From: CAZQVN01 sp964596775
GTDB lineage: Bacteria > Eisenbacteria > RBG-16-71-46 > JABDJR01 > JAWXBZ01
Reading direction: 5' to 3'
NCBI GenBank assembly: GCA_964596775.1
Contig: CAZQVN010000019.1
Location: forward strand, 3,388-67,387
Length of the DNA stretch: 64,000 nt
Within the stretch, counting starts at the first letter, position 1. Each line of letters begins with the position of its first letter. The position numbers and the translations under genes were made by a program. The notes under the pieces were generated by a model. It ran no database searches. It was not told the origin of the DNA and saw only the letters and a list, made by a program, of their open reading frames with translations. Positions 51,896 to 61,624 of this stretch are shown here, in pieces.

Positions 51896-52660
51896 CTACC
51901 CTGCCGTGGCTTCCACGAACGTCCTGAGCAGCGCTTCCCGTTCCGCCGACTTCATCAGGCTCGTTCCGATCAGCGCCGCGTCCACGACGCCGTTCAGTTT
52001 CCTCAGTTCCCCGGAATCCTCCACGCCCGACTCCGCCACGATCGTGATGTTCCGCGGCAGCAGGGGAGCGAGCCGGTACGTCGTGTCCATGCGGATCTCG
52101 AACGTCCTGAGGTCGCGGTTGTTGATGCCGACGATCAGCGCCCCGGCGTTCACCGCGTTTTCCATCTCCGACTCGTCGTGGATTTCCACGAGCGGTTCCA
52201 TCTGCAGCGACCGGCTGACGCCGAGAAACGCGCGCATCGTCTTCACGTCGAGAACGGCGGCGATCAGGAGCAGCGAGTCCGCCCCGGCCAGGCGCGCCTC
52301 GTAGATCTGCCGCTCGTCGATGATGAAGTCCTTGCGGAGGATCGGAATCCCGACGGTTTCGGAGGCGCCCGTCAGCGCTCCGAGCGATCCCTGGAAGAAG
52401 GACGCGTCGGTGAGCACGGAGATCGCGGACGCGCCGCCCCGCTCGTACTCCCCGGCGATCCGCACCGGGTCGAAATCGCGGCAGATCACGCCCGCCGACG
52501 GGGAGGCCTTCTTGATCTCGGCGATGATCGCCACGCGGGACCGGCCGGACTTGAGCGCCTGCCCGAAATTCCGGCGGCTCGGATGGAGGCTGCGCAGGTC
52601 GGGTTCCGGGAGCGCCGCCAGTTCTTCGCGTTTCTTTCGGATGATGTCGTCGAGGATCAT
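51896..52660 (-). CDS. trpC: Indole-3-glycerol phosphate synthase
   Basis: A 254-residue TIM-barrel enzyme of tryptophan synthesis (CdRP to indole-3-glycerol phosphate + CO2). Active-site blocks are AIIAEIKKASPSAGVI (~residue 45), SVLTDASFFQGSL, ILRKDFIIDERQIYEA (catalytic Lys), LVEIHDESEM, VGINNRDLRTFEI and VAESGV. Full length. It stands alone: no other trp gene is in the window, so the pathway genes are scattered in this genome. A CPxCG gene ends 36 bases upstream. Confidence 0.93.
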   Translation of the reverse strand: MILDDIIRKKREELAALPEPDLRSLHPSRRNFGQALKSGRSRVAIIAEIKKASPSAGVICRDFDPVRIAGEYERGGASAISVLTDASFFQGSLGALTGASETVGIPILRKDFIIDERQIYEARLAGADSLLLIAAVLDVKTMRAFLGVSRSLQMEPLVEIHDESEMENAVNAGALIVGINNRDLRTFEIRMDTTYRLAPLLPRNITIVAESGVEDSGELRKLNGVVDAALIGTSLMKSAEREALLRTFVEATAG

Positions 52661-52696
52661 GGGGTCTCCCGGGGGCGGGCAACCTGCACCAGCCCC

Positions 52697-52897
52697 CTAA
52701 TCGTCCTCCGTGAACGCCTCGATCCAGGCGCTTCCCGACTCCCGGTTCCCGGTCACGTACAGCGAATTGGCCCGGCAGCAGACCTGGCAGTCCTCGATGT
52801 ACTGCTGGGTTTCCCCGGCGGAGAGATCGACGGCGGTTTCGATGGTTTCCCCGCAGTAGGCGCAGGAAAAGGTGGCCGGAACAAGCATGTCGCTCAT
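52697..52897 (-). CDS. CPxCG-type cysteine-rich small protein
   Basis: A 66-residue protein with two Cys pairs, FSCAYCGETIE and DCQVCCRANS, forming a likely zinc knuckle, plus an acidic C-terminus (WIEAFTEDD). It matches the short 'CPXCG motif-containing cysteine-rich protein' family by length and by the YIEDCQVCC wording. ATG at 52897 (MSDMLVPATFS) is preferred; an upstream ATG would add 13 residues without a match. Function unknown; such proteins bind metal. Confidence 0.78.
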   Translation of the reverse strand: MSDMLVPATFSCAYCGETIETAVDLSAGETQQYIEDCQVCCRANSLYVTGNRESGSAWIEAFTEDD

Positions 52898-53050
52898 GCG
52901 GGGCATTGTCGCACGCGCCCCCGGGCAAGGGAACAAGGCGCCACCGACTTCGACCGGAGCCCCATGGCCCGGCGCCGGGGCCCAAAGAATCTCGTGGCGT
53001 TCTCATATATAAAGCGTGTACAGTCATGCAGGGTCCAATACAGCAGGAAA

Positions 53051-53077
53051 GGGTGCCGACGATGGCCGACGGCACCC
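53051..53077 (+). promoter_or_regulatory. Leader hairpin before the first giant paralogue
   Basis: An 8-bp perfect stem GGGTGCCG/CGGCACCC (53051-53058 with 53070-53077) and 11-base loop lies 27 bases before the ATG at 53105. An AT-rich TATATAAA patch (53006-53013) just upstream could be the -10 of the promoter, though no good -35 is seen. The hairpin may act as an attenuator or stabilise the 5' end. Confidence 0.45.
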
Positions 53078-53104
53078 TTCTCGCATATGCAGCCGAGGAA
53101 TCGT

Positions 53105-56100
53105 ATGCCTGCGATTTCTTTTCGTCGTGCCCGCTCCCTCCCGAAGTTTCCCGCTCTTCTTCTTCCGCTCACCGTCGCACTTCTGGCCGCTGCCTTTTTC
53201 GCGCCCGGATCCCTGCGGACTCCTTCCGCCAGTGCTGCGGACAAGGGACCGGGGAGCGACTGCTGCCTGTACACGATCTCCGGAACGGTCTGGTACGACC
53301 AGAACGGAAACGGCATCAACGACTCCGAACCCCCGCTGGCCGGCTGGACGGTCCAGGTCTGCAACACGAGCAACGTCGTCATCGCCACCACCACCACGAA
53401 CGGTTCGGGGCAGTACACGTTCAACACGCCTGCCGGGTGCGGCGTCAACGTCCGGATCAAGCAGGTCGTCCAGTCCGGATGGACCCAGACATACCCTCCT
53501 TCGAACGGATTCCACCCGGTCTTCGTCACCGGGTGCGGGAACAGTTACGGGCCGTTCGACTTCGGAAACAACACGAACGCCTGCCCGCCGTTCACCAAGA
53601 CCTACACGCTGGACGCCGACTTCAACCTCGGCACGCTGAACGGCGTGATCACGAACAGCGACCAGCTCGAACTGTCGCCCACGCCCACCACCTGGCCCTA
53701 CGCGTGGATCGCCAACGCCGGGGACGGCTCGGTGTCGAAGGTCGACACGCAGACCGGCAATGAAGTGGCCCGCTATTACACCGGGCCGATCGACAATACG
53801 AACTCGAACTACGCCTACCTGAATCCCTCCCGGACGGTCATCGACAAGGACGGCAACTGCTGGGTGGCCAACCGCTCGCTGGGACCGCTGCCGTCCATCA
53901 CCCAGATCGCGCTGTCCGGCGGCATCGACCGGAACAACAACAACGTCATCGACACGTCGCAGGACCTGAACAACAACGGGATCATCGACCCCTCCGAAAT
54001 TCTTCCATGGGGACAGGACGAGCGGGTCCTCCGCCATTATGCGCTCGGTTCGACACTCAATGGCCAGGCGCGCGGCATGGTCATCGACAAGACCGGGTTC
54101 CTGTGGGTCGGCCTGTCGAATGCGTTCACGATCGTCAAGGTGAATCCCAACCTGTCCACGGTCACCTACGCGCCCACGAATACGCCGGTCGTGGCGCCGT
54201 CACTGGTTACGGTGCCGGTCCCGTTGAGCCAGTGGGCGTACGGCATGGCCCTGGCTCCCAACGGGATGATCTACGTCAGCATGATCAGCTCGCGGGCCTA
54301 CCAGCTCGACCCGGGGATCGCCAGCGGGGGAACCGGGGCCGGACCCGCGTTCACCGAACACATCAATCACGGCGGAATGAACTACGGCATCGCCGTGGAC
54401 AAGGACTGCATCGTCTGGATCGCCATGTACTCCCATCCGAGCGGCAGCATCTGCGTCCGCTGGGATCCGCCCCTGACCGCCGGAAATCCGCTGAACGGGT
54501 TCACGTTGAACACGGGATCCGTCTCGGGGGGAGGGCGCGGGATCTGCGTGGACAACTCCGGCGACGTCTGGGTGGCCGTCAACTCCTGGCCGGATTCGGT
54601 GGCCCGGTTCTCGCCCACTCCGAACCCGCCGCTGACCGGACTCTACCCCACCGGCTCCGTGACCCCGGTCGGCGTCGGCGTGGCCTCCGACGGAAACATC
54701 ATCGTCACGCCGAACAACAGTTCGAACTGGGAAAAACTCAACGCCGTCACCGGGGCGAACATTCCGCTGGCCGGTCCGCAGCTCGCGGGCCTCGGCCCCT
54801 ACACCTACAGCGACTTCACCGGGAGCCAGCAGGCGCTGACCGGGCTGCAACAGGGCACATGGACCGTGATCACCGACGGCGGGTATCCGGCCATCGTCTG
54901 GAACTTCCTCGGCTGGAACTCGCTTGTGCCCGCGCTGACGTCCGTGCAGGTGGAATACCGGGTGGCCGCCACGATTCCCGGGCTCAATACCCAGAGCTGG
55001 ATCACGCAGGGGGCTCCGGGCTCGCTGCTTGCGCCCGGACGCTACATCGAGACGCGGGTCCGGCTCCAGCGCACGCCGGAAGGGTGCCACGACCCGTTCG
55101 TCACGCCGATTCTCTACGACCTGACGGTGTCGGCCATCTGCGACTCCTGCAGCTTCGCGCAGTGCCCGGCCGATACGGTCATCCAGTGCATGACCCCTCA
55201 GGGCGCGGAGTTTTCCTATCCCACGCCGATTCTCAACGGTCTTTGCGACAGTACTTACGTGGTCACCTGCACGCCGCCCTCGCCAACGTTCCTGCCGATG
55301 GGCACGACGCAGATCAAGTGCATCGCGGTCAACGCGCAGAACGATACCGTCCGCTGCTCGTTCAACGTCACGGTGGCCGGCGACTGCAATCCGCCGCCGA
55401 CCGGCGCCTGCTGCATCGCCACGAACTGCACGGTGAAGACGGAACACGACTGCCGCCAGAGCGGCGGCATCTACTTCGGCAACGGCACGACCTGCATCGG
55501 CGGCTGCAACAAGAACTGCACGCCGGCGCCGAACGGCATGCTCGGCTGGTGGCCGCTCGATCAGGCGCAGGGGGGAGTCACGCCGAACCTTGCCGATCCG
55601 GCCACGGGCGGCACGCTCGTCGGCGGGCCGACCGCCGTTCCCGGCGAGTTCGTCAACGGGAGTTACAACTTCGACGGCCTCACCCAGCACATCGTGGTGC
55701 CGCACCACCCCAGGCTCGACATCGGCGAGGGCGATTTCAGCATCGACTGCTGGGTCCGGACGTCGGCGGCCTCGGGCATCGCGCCGATCCTCAACAAGTT
55801 TTCCGCCGGTCCGGTCCAGGGCTACAACTTCTACCTGCAGGACGGATACCCCTCGCTCCGGATCGCGTCGGGTGGAGAGGCCCGAAACTTCTCTCTCGGA
55901 ACGGGTGGACTGCCCGGCGGTTTCGTGGCCGACGACGCCTGGCATCTCGTCGGCGTCAGCGTCGATCGTGACGACCCCGCGGGCGTGCAGTTCTACGTGG
56001 ACGGCGCTCCGGCCGGGAATCCGTTCGATCCCACGCCGGTGCACGGCAGCCTCGACGTGTCCGCGCCGCTCTATTTCGGGGCGGACAACCCGGCCATCGG

Positions 56101-57265
56101 CGCGGCGCGGTTTTCCGGAAGACTCGACGAAATCGAGATCATCCGCCGCGACGTGATCATCGACGACATGGCCCGGATCTTCCAGGCCGCCTCCTCCGGA
56201 AAGTGCCCGGAAACCTGCTACGTCACCCGGGACGTTCCGTGCTGCACCGGGCTCACGTCCGGGTCGTCGCTGACGATCTGCAACTACTCGCTCGTGCCGC
56301 ACACGTACAGCTGGGGCGCCACGCCGCTGAACGGCGGCCCGGGCTGCGGACCCCAGGGACCGATGACGATCTTCCCGAACGCCGGCACGCTGACCGTTCC
56401 GGCCCAGGGATGCGTGACGATTCCGCTCCAGGTCCTCTGTCCGTCCAACGTGCCGGTCGGCACGGTGGCCTGCTACCAGGTGTCGATCTTCAACCACACG
56501 ACCGGCCGGATCTTCGGCTGCCAGGGATCCGTAAAGCGCGCCGGCAAGTGGTGCCTCATCGTCGACGTCGGCGACCCGATCGGCATCGGAATCACTCCTG
56601 TCTACCCGGGCATTTCCACGCCGATCAAGTTCAACGTGGAAAATCTCGGCGAGCCGGGAACGCTGGACAACCTCCAGTACACGATCGTCCCGCTGTCCGG
56701 CGATACGGACGGTGATCCCTCGTACCTCTCGCTCGACGGTCTGCCGCCCGGCACCTTCCCCACCGGTTCCATCGCGCTCTCCGGCGGCCAGACGGGGAGC
56801 ATCAGCGTGGACGTGTTGTACGACCATCCATATCTGATCGGCTACGACCGGCTCATGGTGATGGTCGACGACGGCACCGGCGTTCTCGTGCCGCTCGCCG
56901 AGGCGGCCATCCGTTCGGTGATGCCGGGCACGTCGTCGGTGCCGGAACCCGAAGACCTCGAGCCCGGCGCCGGCGACGGCCGCCTGTTCCTCGAGGTGCC
57001 GAACCCGTTTGCCACGTCGGACCGGATCCGGTTCCGCGTGGCCGGAAGCACGGCACAGGAGGTCAAGTTCCGCCTGTTCGACCTGCAGGGGCGCGCCGTC
57101 AAGGTGTTCTTCTACGACAAGCTCATGCCGCCGGGCGAATACACGGTGGACTGGAACGCCAGGGACGACCGGGGGCAAAAGCTGCCGTCCGGCATCTATT
57201 TCATGAAGCTCCAGGTCGGGAAGCAGGTGGAAACGACCAAGGTGCTGGTCAGGAGTGGCTCGTGA
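53105..57265 (+). CDS. Giant secreted protein 1 of tandem pair: SdrD_B-like, propeller, HYR, LamG, FlgD-like tail
   Basis: A 1386-residue exported protein. Signal peptide (ALLLPLTVALLAAAFFAPG), then an SdrD_B-like domain (~54-155; GTVWYDQNGNGINDSEPPL), a long propeller-like region resembling streptogramin-lyase/NHL repeats (~162-600; YAWIANAGDGSVSKVDTQTG, GNCWVANRSL, GFLWVGLSN), an HYR domain (~678-762; CPADTVIQCMTPQGAEFSYP), a Cys-rich linker, a LamG domain (~808-1028; GMLGWWPLDQAQGG, VQFYVDGAPAG) and a FlgD-like end (~1292-1386; VPNPFATSDRIRF, SGIYFMKL). ATG at 53105 follows GAGGA. It overlaps its paralogue start (GTGA/TGATG). Probably surface-bound; ligand unknown. Confidence 0.84.
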   Translation: MPAISFRRARSLPKFPALLLPLTVALLAAAFFAPGSLRTPSASAADKGPGSDCCLYTISGTVWYDQNGNGINDSEPPLAGWTVQVCNTSNVVIATTTTNGSGQYTFNTPAGCGVNVRIKQVVQSGWTQTYPPSNGFHPVFVTGCGNSYGPFDFGNNTNACPPFTKTYTLDADFNLGTLNGVITNSDQLELSPTPTTWPYAWIANAGDGSVSKVDTQTGNEVARYYTGPIDNTNSNYAYLNPSRTVIDKDGNCWVANRSLGPLPSITQIALSGGIDRNNNNVIDTSQDLNNNGIIDPSEILPWGQDERVLRHYALGSTLNGQARGMVIDKTGFLWVGLSNAFTIVKVNPNLSTVTYAPTNTPVVAPSLVTVPVPLSQWAYGMALAPNGMIYVSMISSRAYQLDPGIASGGTGAGPAFTEHINHGGMNYGIAVDKDCIVWIAMYSHPSGSICVRWDPPLTAGNPLNGFTLNTGSVSGGGRGICVDNSGDVWVAVNSWPDSVARFSPTPNPPLTGLYPTGSVTPVGVGVASDGNIIVTPNNSSNWEKLNAVTGANIPLAGPQLAGLGPYTYSDFTGSQQALTGLQQGTWTVITDGGYPAIVWNFLGWNSLVPALTSVQVEYRVAATIPGLNTQSWITQGAPGSLLAPGRYIETRVRLQRTPEGCHDPFVTPILYDLTVSAICDSCSFAQCPADTVIQCMTPQGAEFSYPTPILNGLCDSTYVVTCTPPSPTFLPMGTTQIKCIAVNAQNDTVRCSFNVTVAGDCNPPPTGACCIATNCTVKTEHDCRQSGGIYFGNGTTCIGGCNKNCTPAPNGMLGWWPLDQAQGGVTPNLADPATGGTLVGGPTAVPGEFVNGSYNFDGLTQHIVVPHHPRLDIGEGDFSIDCWVRTSAASGIAPILNKFSAGPVQGYNFYLQDGYPSLRIASGGEARNFSLGTGGLPGGFVADDAWHLVGVSVDRDDPAGVQFYVDGAPAGNPFDPTPVHGSLDVSAPLYFGADNPAIGAARFSGRLDEIEIIRRDVIIDDMARIFQAASSGKCPETCYVTRDVPCCTGLTSGSSLTICNYSLVPHTYSWGATPLNGGPGCGPQGPMTIFPNAGTLTVPAQGCVTIPLQVLCPSNVPVGTVACYQVSIFNHTTGRIFGCQGSVKRAGKWCLIVDVGDPIGIGITPVYPGISTPIKFNVENLGEPGTLDNLQYTIVPLSGDTDGDPSYLSLDGLPPGTFPTGSIALSGGQTGSISVDVLYDHPYLIGYDRLMVMVDDGTGVLVPLAEAAIRSVMPGTSSVPEPEDLEPGAGDGRLFLEVPNPFATSDRIRFRVAGSTAQEVKFRLFDLQGRAVKVFFYDKLMPPGEYTVDWNARDDRGQKLPSGIYFMKLQVGKQVETTKVLVRSGS

Positions 57266-60200
57266 TGCACCGCCTTGTTTTGGCACTGGTTGCCGCAGCT
57301 GTTCTCTCCGTTTCCGGCCCGCTGGAATGGCGCACCCGGACCGCTTCCGCCGCCGACAAGGATCCGGGCAGCGACTGCTGCTTCTACACGGTCTCCGGCA
57401 GCATCTGGTACGACCAGAACGGAAACGGCTTCAATAACGCCGAGCCGCCGCTGGCCGGCTGGACGATCCAGGTCTGCGACACGAACAACGTCGTGTATGC
57501 GACCACCACGACGGACGCCCTCGGACAGTACTCGTTCAACCCGATGACCGGCTGCGGGGTGACCCTCCGCATCAAGCAGGTCGTCCAGAGCGGCTGGGTC
57601 CAGACGTTTCCGGGGGGTAACGGCTACCATCAGGTGTTCGCCACCGGGTGCGGAAACAATTACGGGCCGTTCAACTTCGGCAACAACACGCTGGCCTGCC
57701 CGCCGTTCTCGAAGACATACACGCTGGACGCGGACTTCAACCTCGGCACGCTGAACGGCGTGATCACGAACAGCGACCAGATCGAGCTTTCGCCGACGCC
57801 GACCACCTGGCCCTACGCCTGGATCGCGAACGCCGGGGAGGGGTCGCTGTCAAAGGTGGATACGCAGACCGGCAGGGAAGTGGCGCGCTACTACACCGGT
57901 CCGCCCGACGGCGGCAACGGCTACGGCTACCTGGCCCCCTCGCGGACCGTCATCGACAAGGACGGCAACTGCTGGGTGTCGAACCGCACGTTCGGGAGTT
58001 TCCTCCCCTCGATGACCCAGATCGTCACCTCCGGCGGAATCGACCGGAACAACAACAGCGTCATCGACACGTCGCAGGACCTCAACAACAACGGCATGAT
58101 CGATCCCGCCGAAATTCTCCCCTGGGGGCAGGACGAGCGGGTCATCCGCCACTACGCGCTGGGGTCGACCCAGAACAACGGCGCGCGGGGCACGGTTCTC
58201 GACAAGACCGGCTTCATCTGGGTCGGGCTGACGAGCACCGGCGAGATCCTGAAAATCAATCCGAACCTGTCCACTACCACCTACTCGCCGACGAACACGC
58301 CGACGGTGGCGCCGGCTCTCGTGACCCTCACGATGCCGGGCTCGATGTTCGCCTACGGCATGGCCCTGTCGCCGAACGGCCTCATCTACATCAGCACGCT
58401 CGGCCCCAAGGCCGTGCAGCTTGATCCGGGAGTCGCCAGCGGCGGGACCGGCGCCGGACCGGCGTTCACGGAGTTCATCAATCACGGCGGCGCCAACTAC
58501 GGCATCGCGGTGGACCAGGACTGCATCGTGTGGCTGGCCATGGCAAGCCATGCGGTCACCGGCGCCGGCGTGGTCCGCTGGGACCCTCCGCTGACGCTCG
58601 GCAATCCGCTGAACGGGTGGACGTACAACACGGGCACCGTTCCGCCCGGGTCGGGCCGCGGCATCTGCGTCGATTTCAACGGCGACATCTGGATGGGGCT
58701 GAACGACGGAACCGACAGCATCGTCAAGTTCGGCCCCGGAATCAATCCGCCGATCCTCGGCATCTATCCGACCGGCGTGCCCACCCCCTGCGGCGTCGGG
58801 GTCGCGTCGGACGGCAACATCATCGTCACGCCGAACGGCGGGTCGAACTGGGAAAAGCGAAACGTGATCACCGGGGCGAACATCCCGCTCGTCGGCCCGC
58901 AGCTGGCCGGCCTCGGTCCCTACACCTACTCGGACTTCACCGGCAGCCAGCAGGCCATGAACGGCCTGCAGCAGGGCACCTGGACGGTGACCACCGACGG
59001 GGGCTACCCGGCCATCGTCTGGAATTTCATCGGCTGGAACGATCTCGTTCCGGCGCTGACGTCCGTGCAGGTCGAGTACCGGACGGCGGCGACGATCCCG
59101 GGATTGCTGTCCCAGTCGTGGATCACCCAGGGCGCTCCGGGGTCGATTCTCTCGCCGGGTCGCTACATCGAAACCCGGGTGCGGCTCCAGCGCACGCCGG
59201 AAGGGTGCGGGCAGCCGTTCGTCACGCCGGTCCTGTACGACCTTACCGTTTCCGCGATCTGCGACTCCTGCAGCTTCGCCCAGTGCCCGGCCGACACGGT
59301 CATCCAGTGCATGTCACCGCAGGGCGCCGAGTTCTCGTATCCCACGCCGATCCTCAACGGCCTCTGCGACAGCACGTACGTGGTCACCTGCACGCCGCCG
59401 TCCCCGACGTTCCTGCCGATGGGCACCACCCAGATCCAGTGCATCGCCGTCAACGCCCAGGACGACACGGTGTTCTGCTCGTTCAACGTGACCGTGGCCG
59501 GCAACTGCGACCCGCCCGCCACCGGCGCCTGCTGCAGGAACAACTTCTGCTCGGTGATGACCGAGGCCCAGTGCCTCCTCCAGGGCGGAATCTATTTCGG
59601 CGACAACACGGACTGCGTCGGCGGCTGCGACAAGAACTGCGCCGTGCCGCCGAACAACCTCATGGCCTGGTGGCCGCTGAACGGCGCCACGAGCAACGTC
59701 ACGCCGAACCTGGCGGGTCCCCTGACCGGGGGAACCCTGGTCAACGCCCCCACCCTCGTCACCGGCCAGCAGGTGACGAACTCCTACAGCTTCAACGCCG
59801 CGGCCGGCCAGTACATCAACGTGCCGCATCACGCCACGCTGAACCTGGGCTCGAGTGACTTCACCGTGGACTACTGGATCCGGACCACCTCGACCAACGG
59901 CGTGGCGCCGGTCGTCGACAAGCGGGATCCGAACCCGCTGCGGGGCTTCACCGCGTTCCTGTTCAACGGTTACCCGGCGCTCCAGCTCGCGGTGGCGAGC
60001 GGCTTCGACAACTACATCCTCACGGCCGCCAACGGCGGGGCGGCCGCGTTCGTGGCCGACGGCCAGTGGCATCTCGTGGCCGTCACCGTGGACCGCGACA
60101 ACCCGTCCGGCGTCCGCTTTTACGTGGACGGCGTGCCGGTGGGGGCGCCGTTCAACCCGACGAACCGGCAGGGGAACCTGAACAGCTCCGTGTCGCTGAA

Positions 60201-61380
60201 GATCGCGGCCCGCGAGCCCGCCCTCGGCGGCGGAACGCTGAATGGAACGCTCGACGAGATCGAGATCACCCGTCGCGTCCTGTCCTCCGAGGAAGTCCAG
60301 AAACTCTGGGTGGCCAACGCCTCCGGCAAGTGTCCGGAAGCCTGCTACGTCACCCAGAACGTGCCCTGCTGCAAGGGGCTGAACGCAAGCTCGTCGATCA
60401 CGATCTGCAACTACTCCCTGGTCCCGCAGACCTACAGCTGGGGCGCTTCCGCGATCAACGGCGGGCCGGGCTGCGGACCCCAGGGTCCGATGAGCATTGC
60501 GCCCGCGGCCGGCACGCTCACCGTTCCGGCCCAGGGGTGCGTGACGATTCCGATCCAGGTGGCCTGTCCGTCCAACGTGCCGATCGGCACGGTGTCCTGC
60601 TACCAGGTGACGTTCTTCAATCACAACACCGGCCGCATCTTCGGCTGCCAGGGCTCCGTGAAGCGGGCGGGCAAGTGGTGCGTGATCGCCGACGTGGCCG
60701 AACCGGTCGGCATCATCCCGGTGCTGACCGGCGTGGCGCGCCCGGTCAAGCTCGACGTGGAGAATCTCGGCGAGAGTCCCGCGCCCGAAGCGCTCAACTA
60801 CACGATCACCGCACTGGCGGGGGACACGGACCGGCCGAGCACCGGTGTCCGGCTCAACGGCCTGCCGCCCGGCGAGCCGGTCCTCGGCACGCTGGATCTC
60901 CGCGGCGGGCAGCAGGGGGAGATCGCATTCGACGTGTTTTACGAGGATCCCGCGATCATCGGGTACGACCGGCTGGTCGTCACGGCCGATACCGGCACCG
61001 GTCTGCTCGAGGAAGTCGGCGAGGTGGCCGTCAGGTCCGTCGTCAGCGGCCTGTCGGGCGTGCCGGTCGATCCGGGCATCGATCCCGGCGCCGTCGACGG
61101 CCGCCTGATGCTCGAGGTGCCGAACCCGTTTTCCGCGTCGGACCGGATCCGATTCCGCGTCGACGGCGACAAGGCGCAGGAGGTCAAGCTCCGCCTGTAC
61201 GATCTCCAGGGTCGGATGACGAAGACGTTCTACTACGAACGGCAGTTGCCCCCCGGCGAGTACACGCTCGAGTGGAATGCCCGGGACGATCGCGGCCAGC
61301 GCCTCCCGTCCGGTATCTACTTCCTGAAGCTCGAGGTCGGGAAGCGGGCGGAGTCGATGAAGATGCTGGTGAGGAACTGA
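57265..61380 (+). CDS. Giant secreted protein 2 of tandem pair, paralogue of the preceding gene
   Basis: A 1371-residue exported protein with the same domains in the same order as the gene before it: signal peptide (LVLALVAAAVLSVSGPL), SdrD_B-like (~37-139; GSIWYDQNGNGFNNAEPPL), propeller (~150-580), HYR (~665-748; CPADTVIQCMSPQGAEFSYP), LamG (~795-1015; NLMAWWPLNGATSN) and FlgD-like tail (~1281-1371; VPNPFSASDRIRFRVDG). Long stretches are identical, such as LDADFNLGTLNGVITNSDQ, so the duplication is fairly recent; LamG is the most diverged part. ATG at 57265 shares one base with the upstream stop; GTG at 57262 is also possible. Both are almost surely translated together. Confidence 0.84.
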   Translation: MHRLVLALVAAAVLSVSGPLEWRTRTASAADKDPGSDCCFYTVSGSIWYDQNGNGFNNAEPPLAGWTIQVCDTNNVVYATTTTDALGQYSFNPMTGCGVTLRIKQVVQSGWVQTFPGGNGYHQVFATGCGNNYGPFNFGNNTLACPPFSKTYTLDADFNLGTLNGVITNSDQIELSPTPTTWPYAWIANAGEGSLSKVDTQTGREVARYYTGPPDGGNGYGYLAPSRTVIDKDGNCWVSNRTFGSFLPSMTQIVTSGGIDRNNNSVIDTSQDLNNNGMIDPAEILPWGQDERVIRHYALGSTQNNGARGTVLDKTGFIWVGLTSTGEILKINPNLSTTTYSPTNTPTVAPALVTLTMPGSMFAYGMALSPNGLIYISTLGPKAVQLDPGVASGGTGAGPAFTEFINHGGANYGIAVDQDCIVWLAMASHAVTGAGVVRWDPPLTLGNPLNGWTYNTGTVPPGSGRGICVDFNGDIWMGLNDGTDSIVKFGPGINPPILGIYPTGVPTPCGVGVASDGNIIVTPNGGSNWEKRNVITGANIPLVGPQLAGLGPYTYSDFTGSQQAMNGLQQGTWTVTTDGGYPAIVWNFIGWNDLVPALTSVQVEYRTAATIPGLLSQSWITQGAPGSILSPGRYIETRVRLQRTPEGCGQPFVTPVLYDLTVSAICDSCSFAQCPADTVIQCMSPQGAEFSYPTPILNGLCDSTYVVTCTPPSPTFLPMGTTQIQCIAVNAQDDTVFCSFNVTVAGNCDPPATGACCRNNFCSVMTEAQCLLQGGIYFGDNTDCVGGCDKNCAVPPNNLMAWWPLNGATSNVTPNLAGPLTGGTLVNAPTLVTGQQVTNSYSFNAAAGQYINVPHHATLNLGSSDFTVDYWIRTTSTNGVAPVVDKRDPNPLRGFTAFLFNGYPALQLAVASGFDNYILTAANGGAAAFVADGQWHLVAVTVDRDNPSGVRFYVDGVPVGAPFNPTNRQGNLNSSVSLKIAAREPALGGGTLNGTLDEIEITRRVLSSEEVQKLWVANASGKCPEACYVTQNVPCCKGLNASSSITICNYSLVPQTYSWGASAINGGPGCGPQGPMSIAPAAGTLTVPAQGCVTIPIQVACPSNVPIGTVSCYQVTFFNHNTGRIFGCQGSVKRAGKWCVIADVAEPVGIIPVLTGVARPVKLDVENLGESPAPEALNYTITALAGDTDRPSTGVRLNGLPPGEPVLGTLDLRGGQQGEIAFDVFYEDPAIIGYDRLVVTADTGTGLLEEVGEVAVRSVVSGLSGVPVDPGIDPGAVDGRLMLEVPNPFSASDRIRFRVDGDKAQEVKLRLYDLQGRMTKTFYYERQLPPGEYTLEWNARDDRGQRLPSGIYFLKLEVGKRAESMKMLVRN

Positions 61381-61384
61381 AGCG

Positions 61385-61435
61385 GCGCCGGCCTTGAGGC
61401 GAGAGTGCTCATCGGCTGTGCTGACAGGCCGGCGC
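61385..61435 (+). terminator. Long-loop GC hairpin after the giant pair
   Basis: A 10-bp perfect stem (61385-61394 with 61426-61435) with a 31-base loop starts five bases after the stop codon of the second giant gene. There is no T-run, so it may be a Rho-type or protective hairpin. Confidence 0.4.
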
Positions 61436-61586
61436 GGACGACTTATTCCACGTCGGCCATGCCCGGGGCGCCTTGTCAGTATCCCCGACTCGTTATTCAG
61501 GCCCCCGGTTCTGGAGTCTTTGTCGGCGTAAGCGCTATAAAGACAATGCTTTAAGTTCAACAGGCCCACTTGGTTCAGAAACCCTG

Positions 61587-61615
61587 TTAACGTCGCTGCC
61601 AAAATGTAGTACATT
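61587..61615 (+). promoter_or_regulatory. Promoter of the AAA_14 gene with overlapping palindrome
   Basis: TTAACG (61587-61592) and TACATT (61610-61615) are 17 bases apart. Predicted transcription would start at about 61622, only a few bases before ATG 61625, and no ribosome site is seen, so the mRNA may be leaderless. A perfect 13-bp palindrome, AATGT-AGT-ACATT (61603-61615), covers the -10 and could be an operator. An AACAGG/CCTGTT inverted repeat (61559-61588) lies just upstream. Confidence 0.5.
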
Positions 61616-61624
61616 CTTGCAGCT

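Noticed and set aside
51751..51925. GTG-started frame downstream of the 13-codon ORF
   Set aside because: It runs through all the hairpins and the terminator into trpC antisense; no ribosome site of its own and no family resemblance.
54200..57286. Long minus-strand frames opposite the tandem giant proteins (also 59314-61614)
   Set aside because: Composition typical of antisense frames (HRV/GDR-rich), no domain match; plus strand has complete domain architecture.
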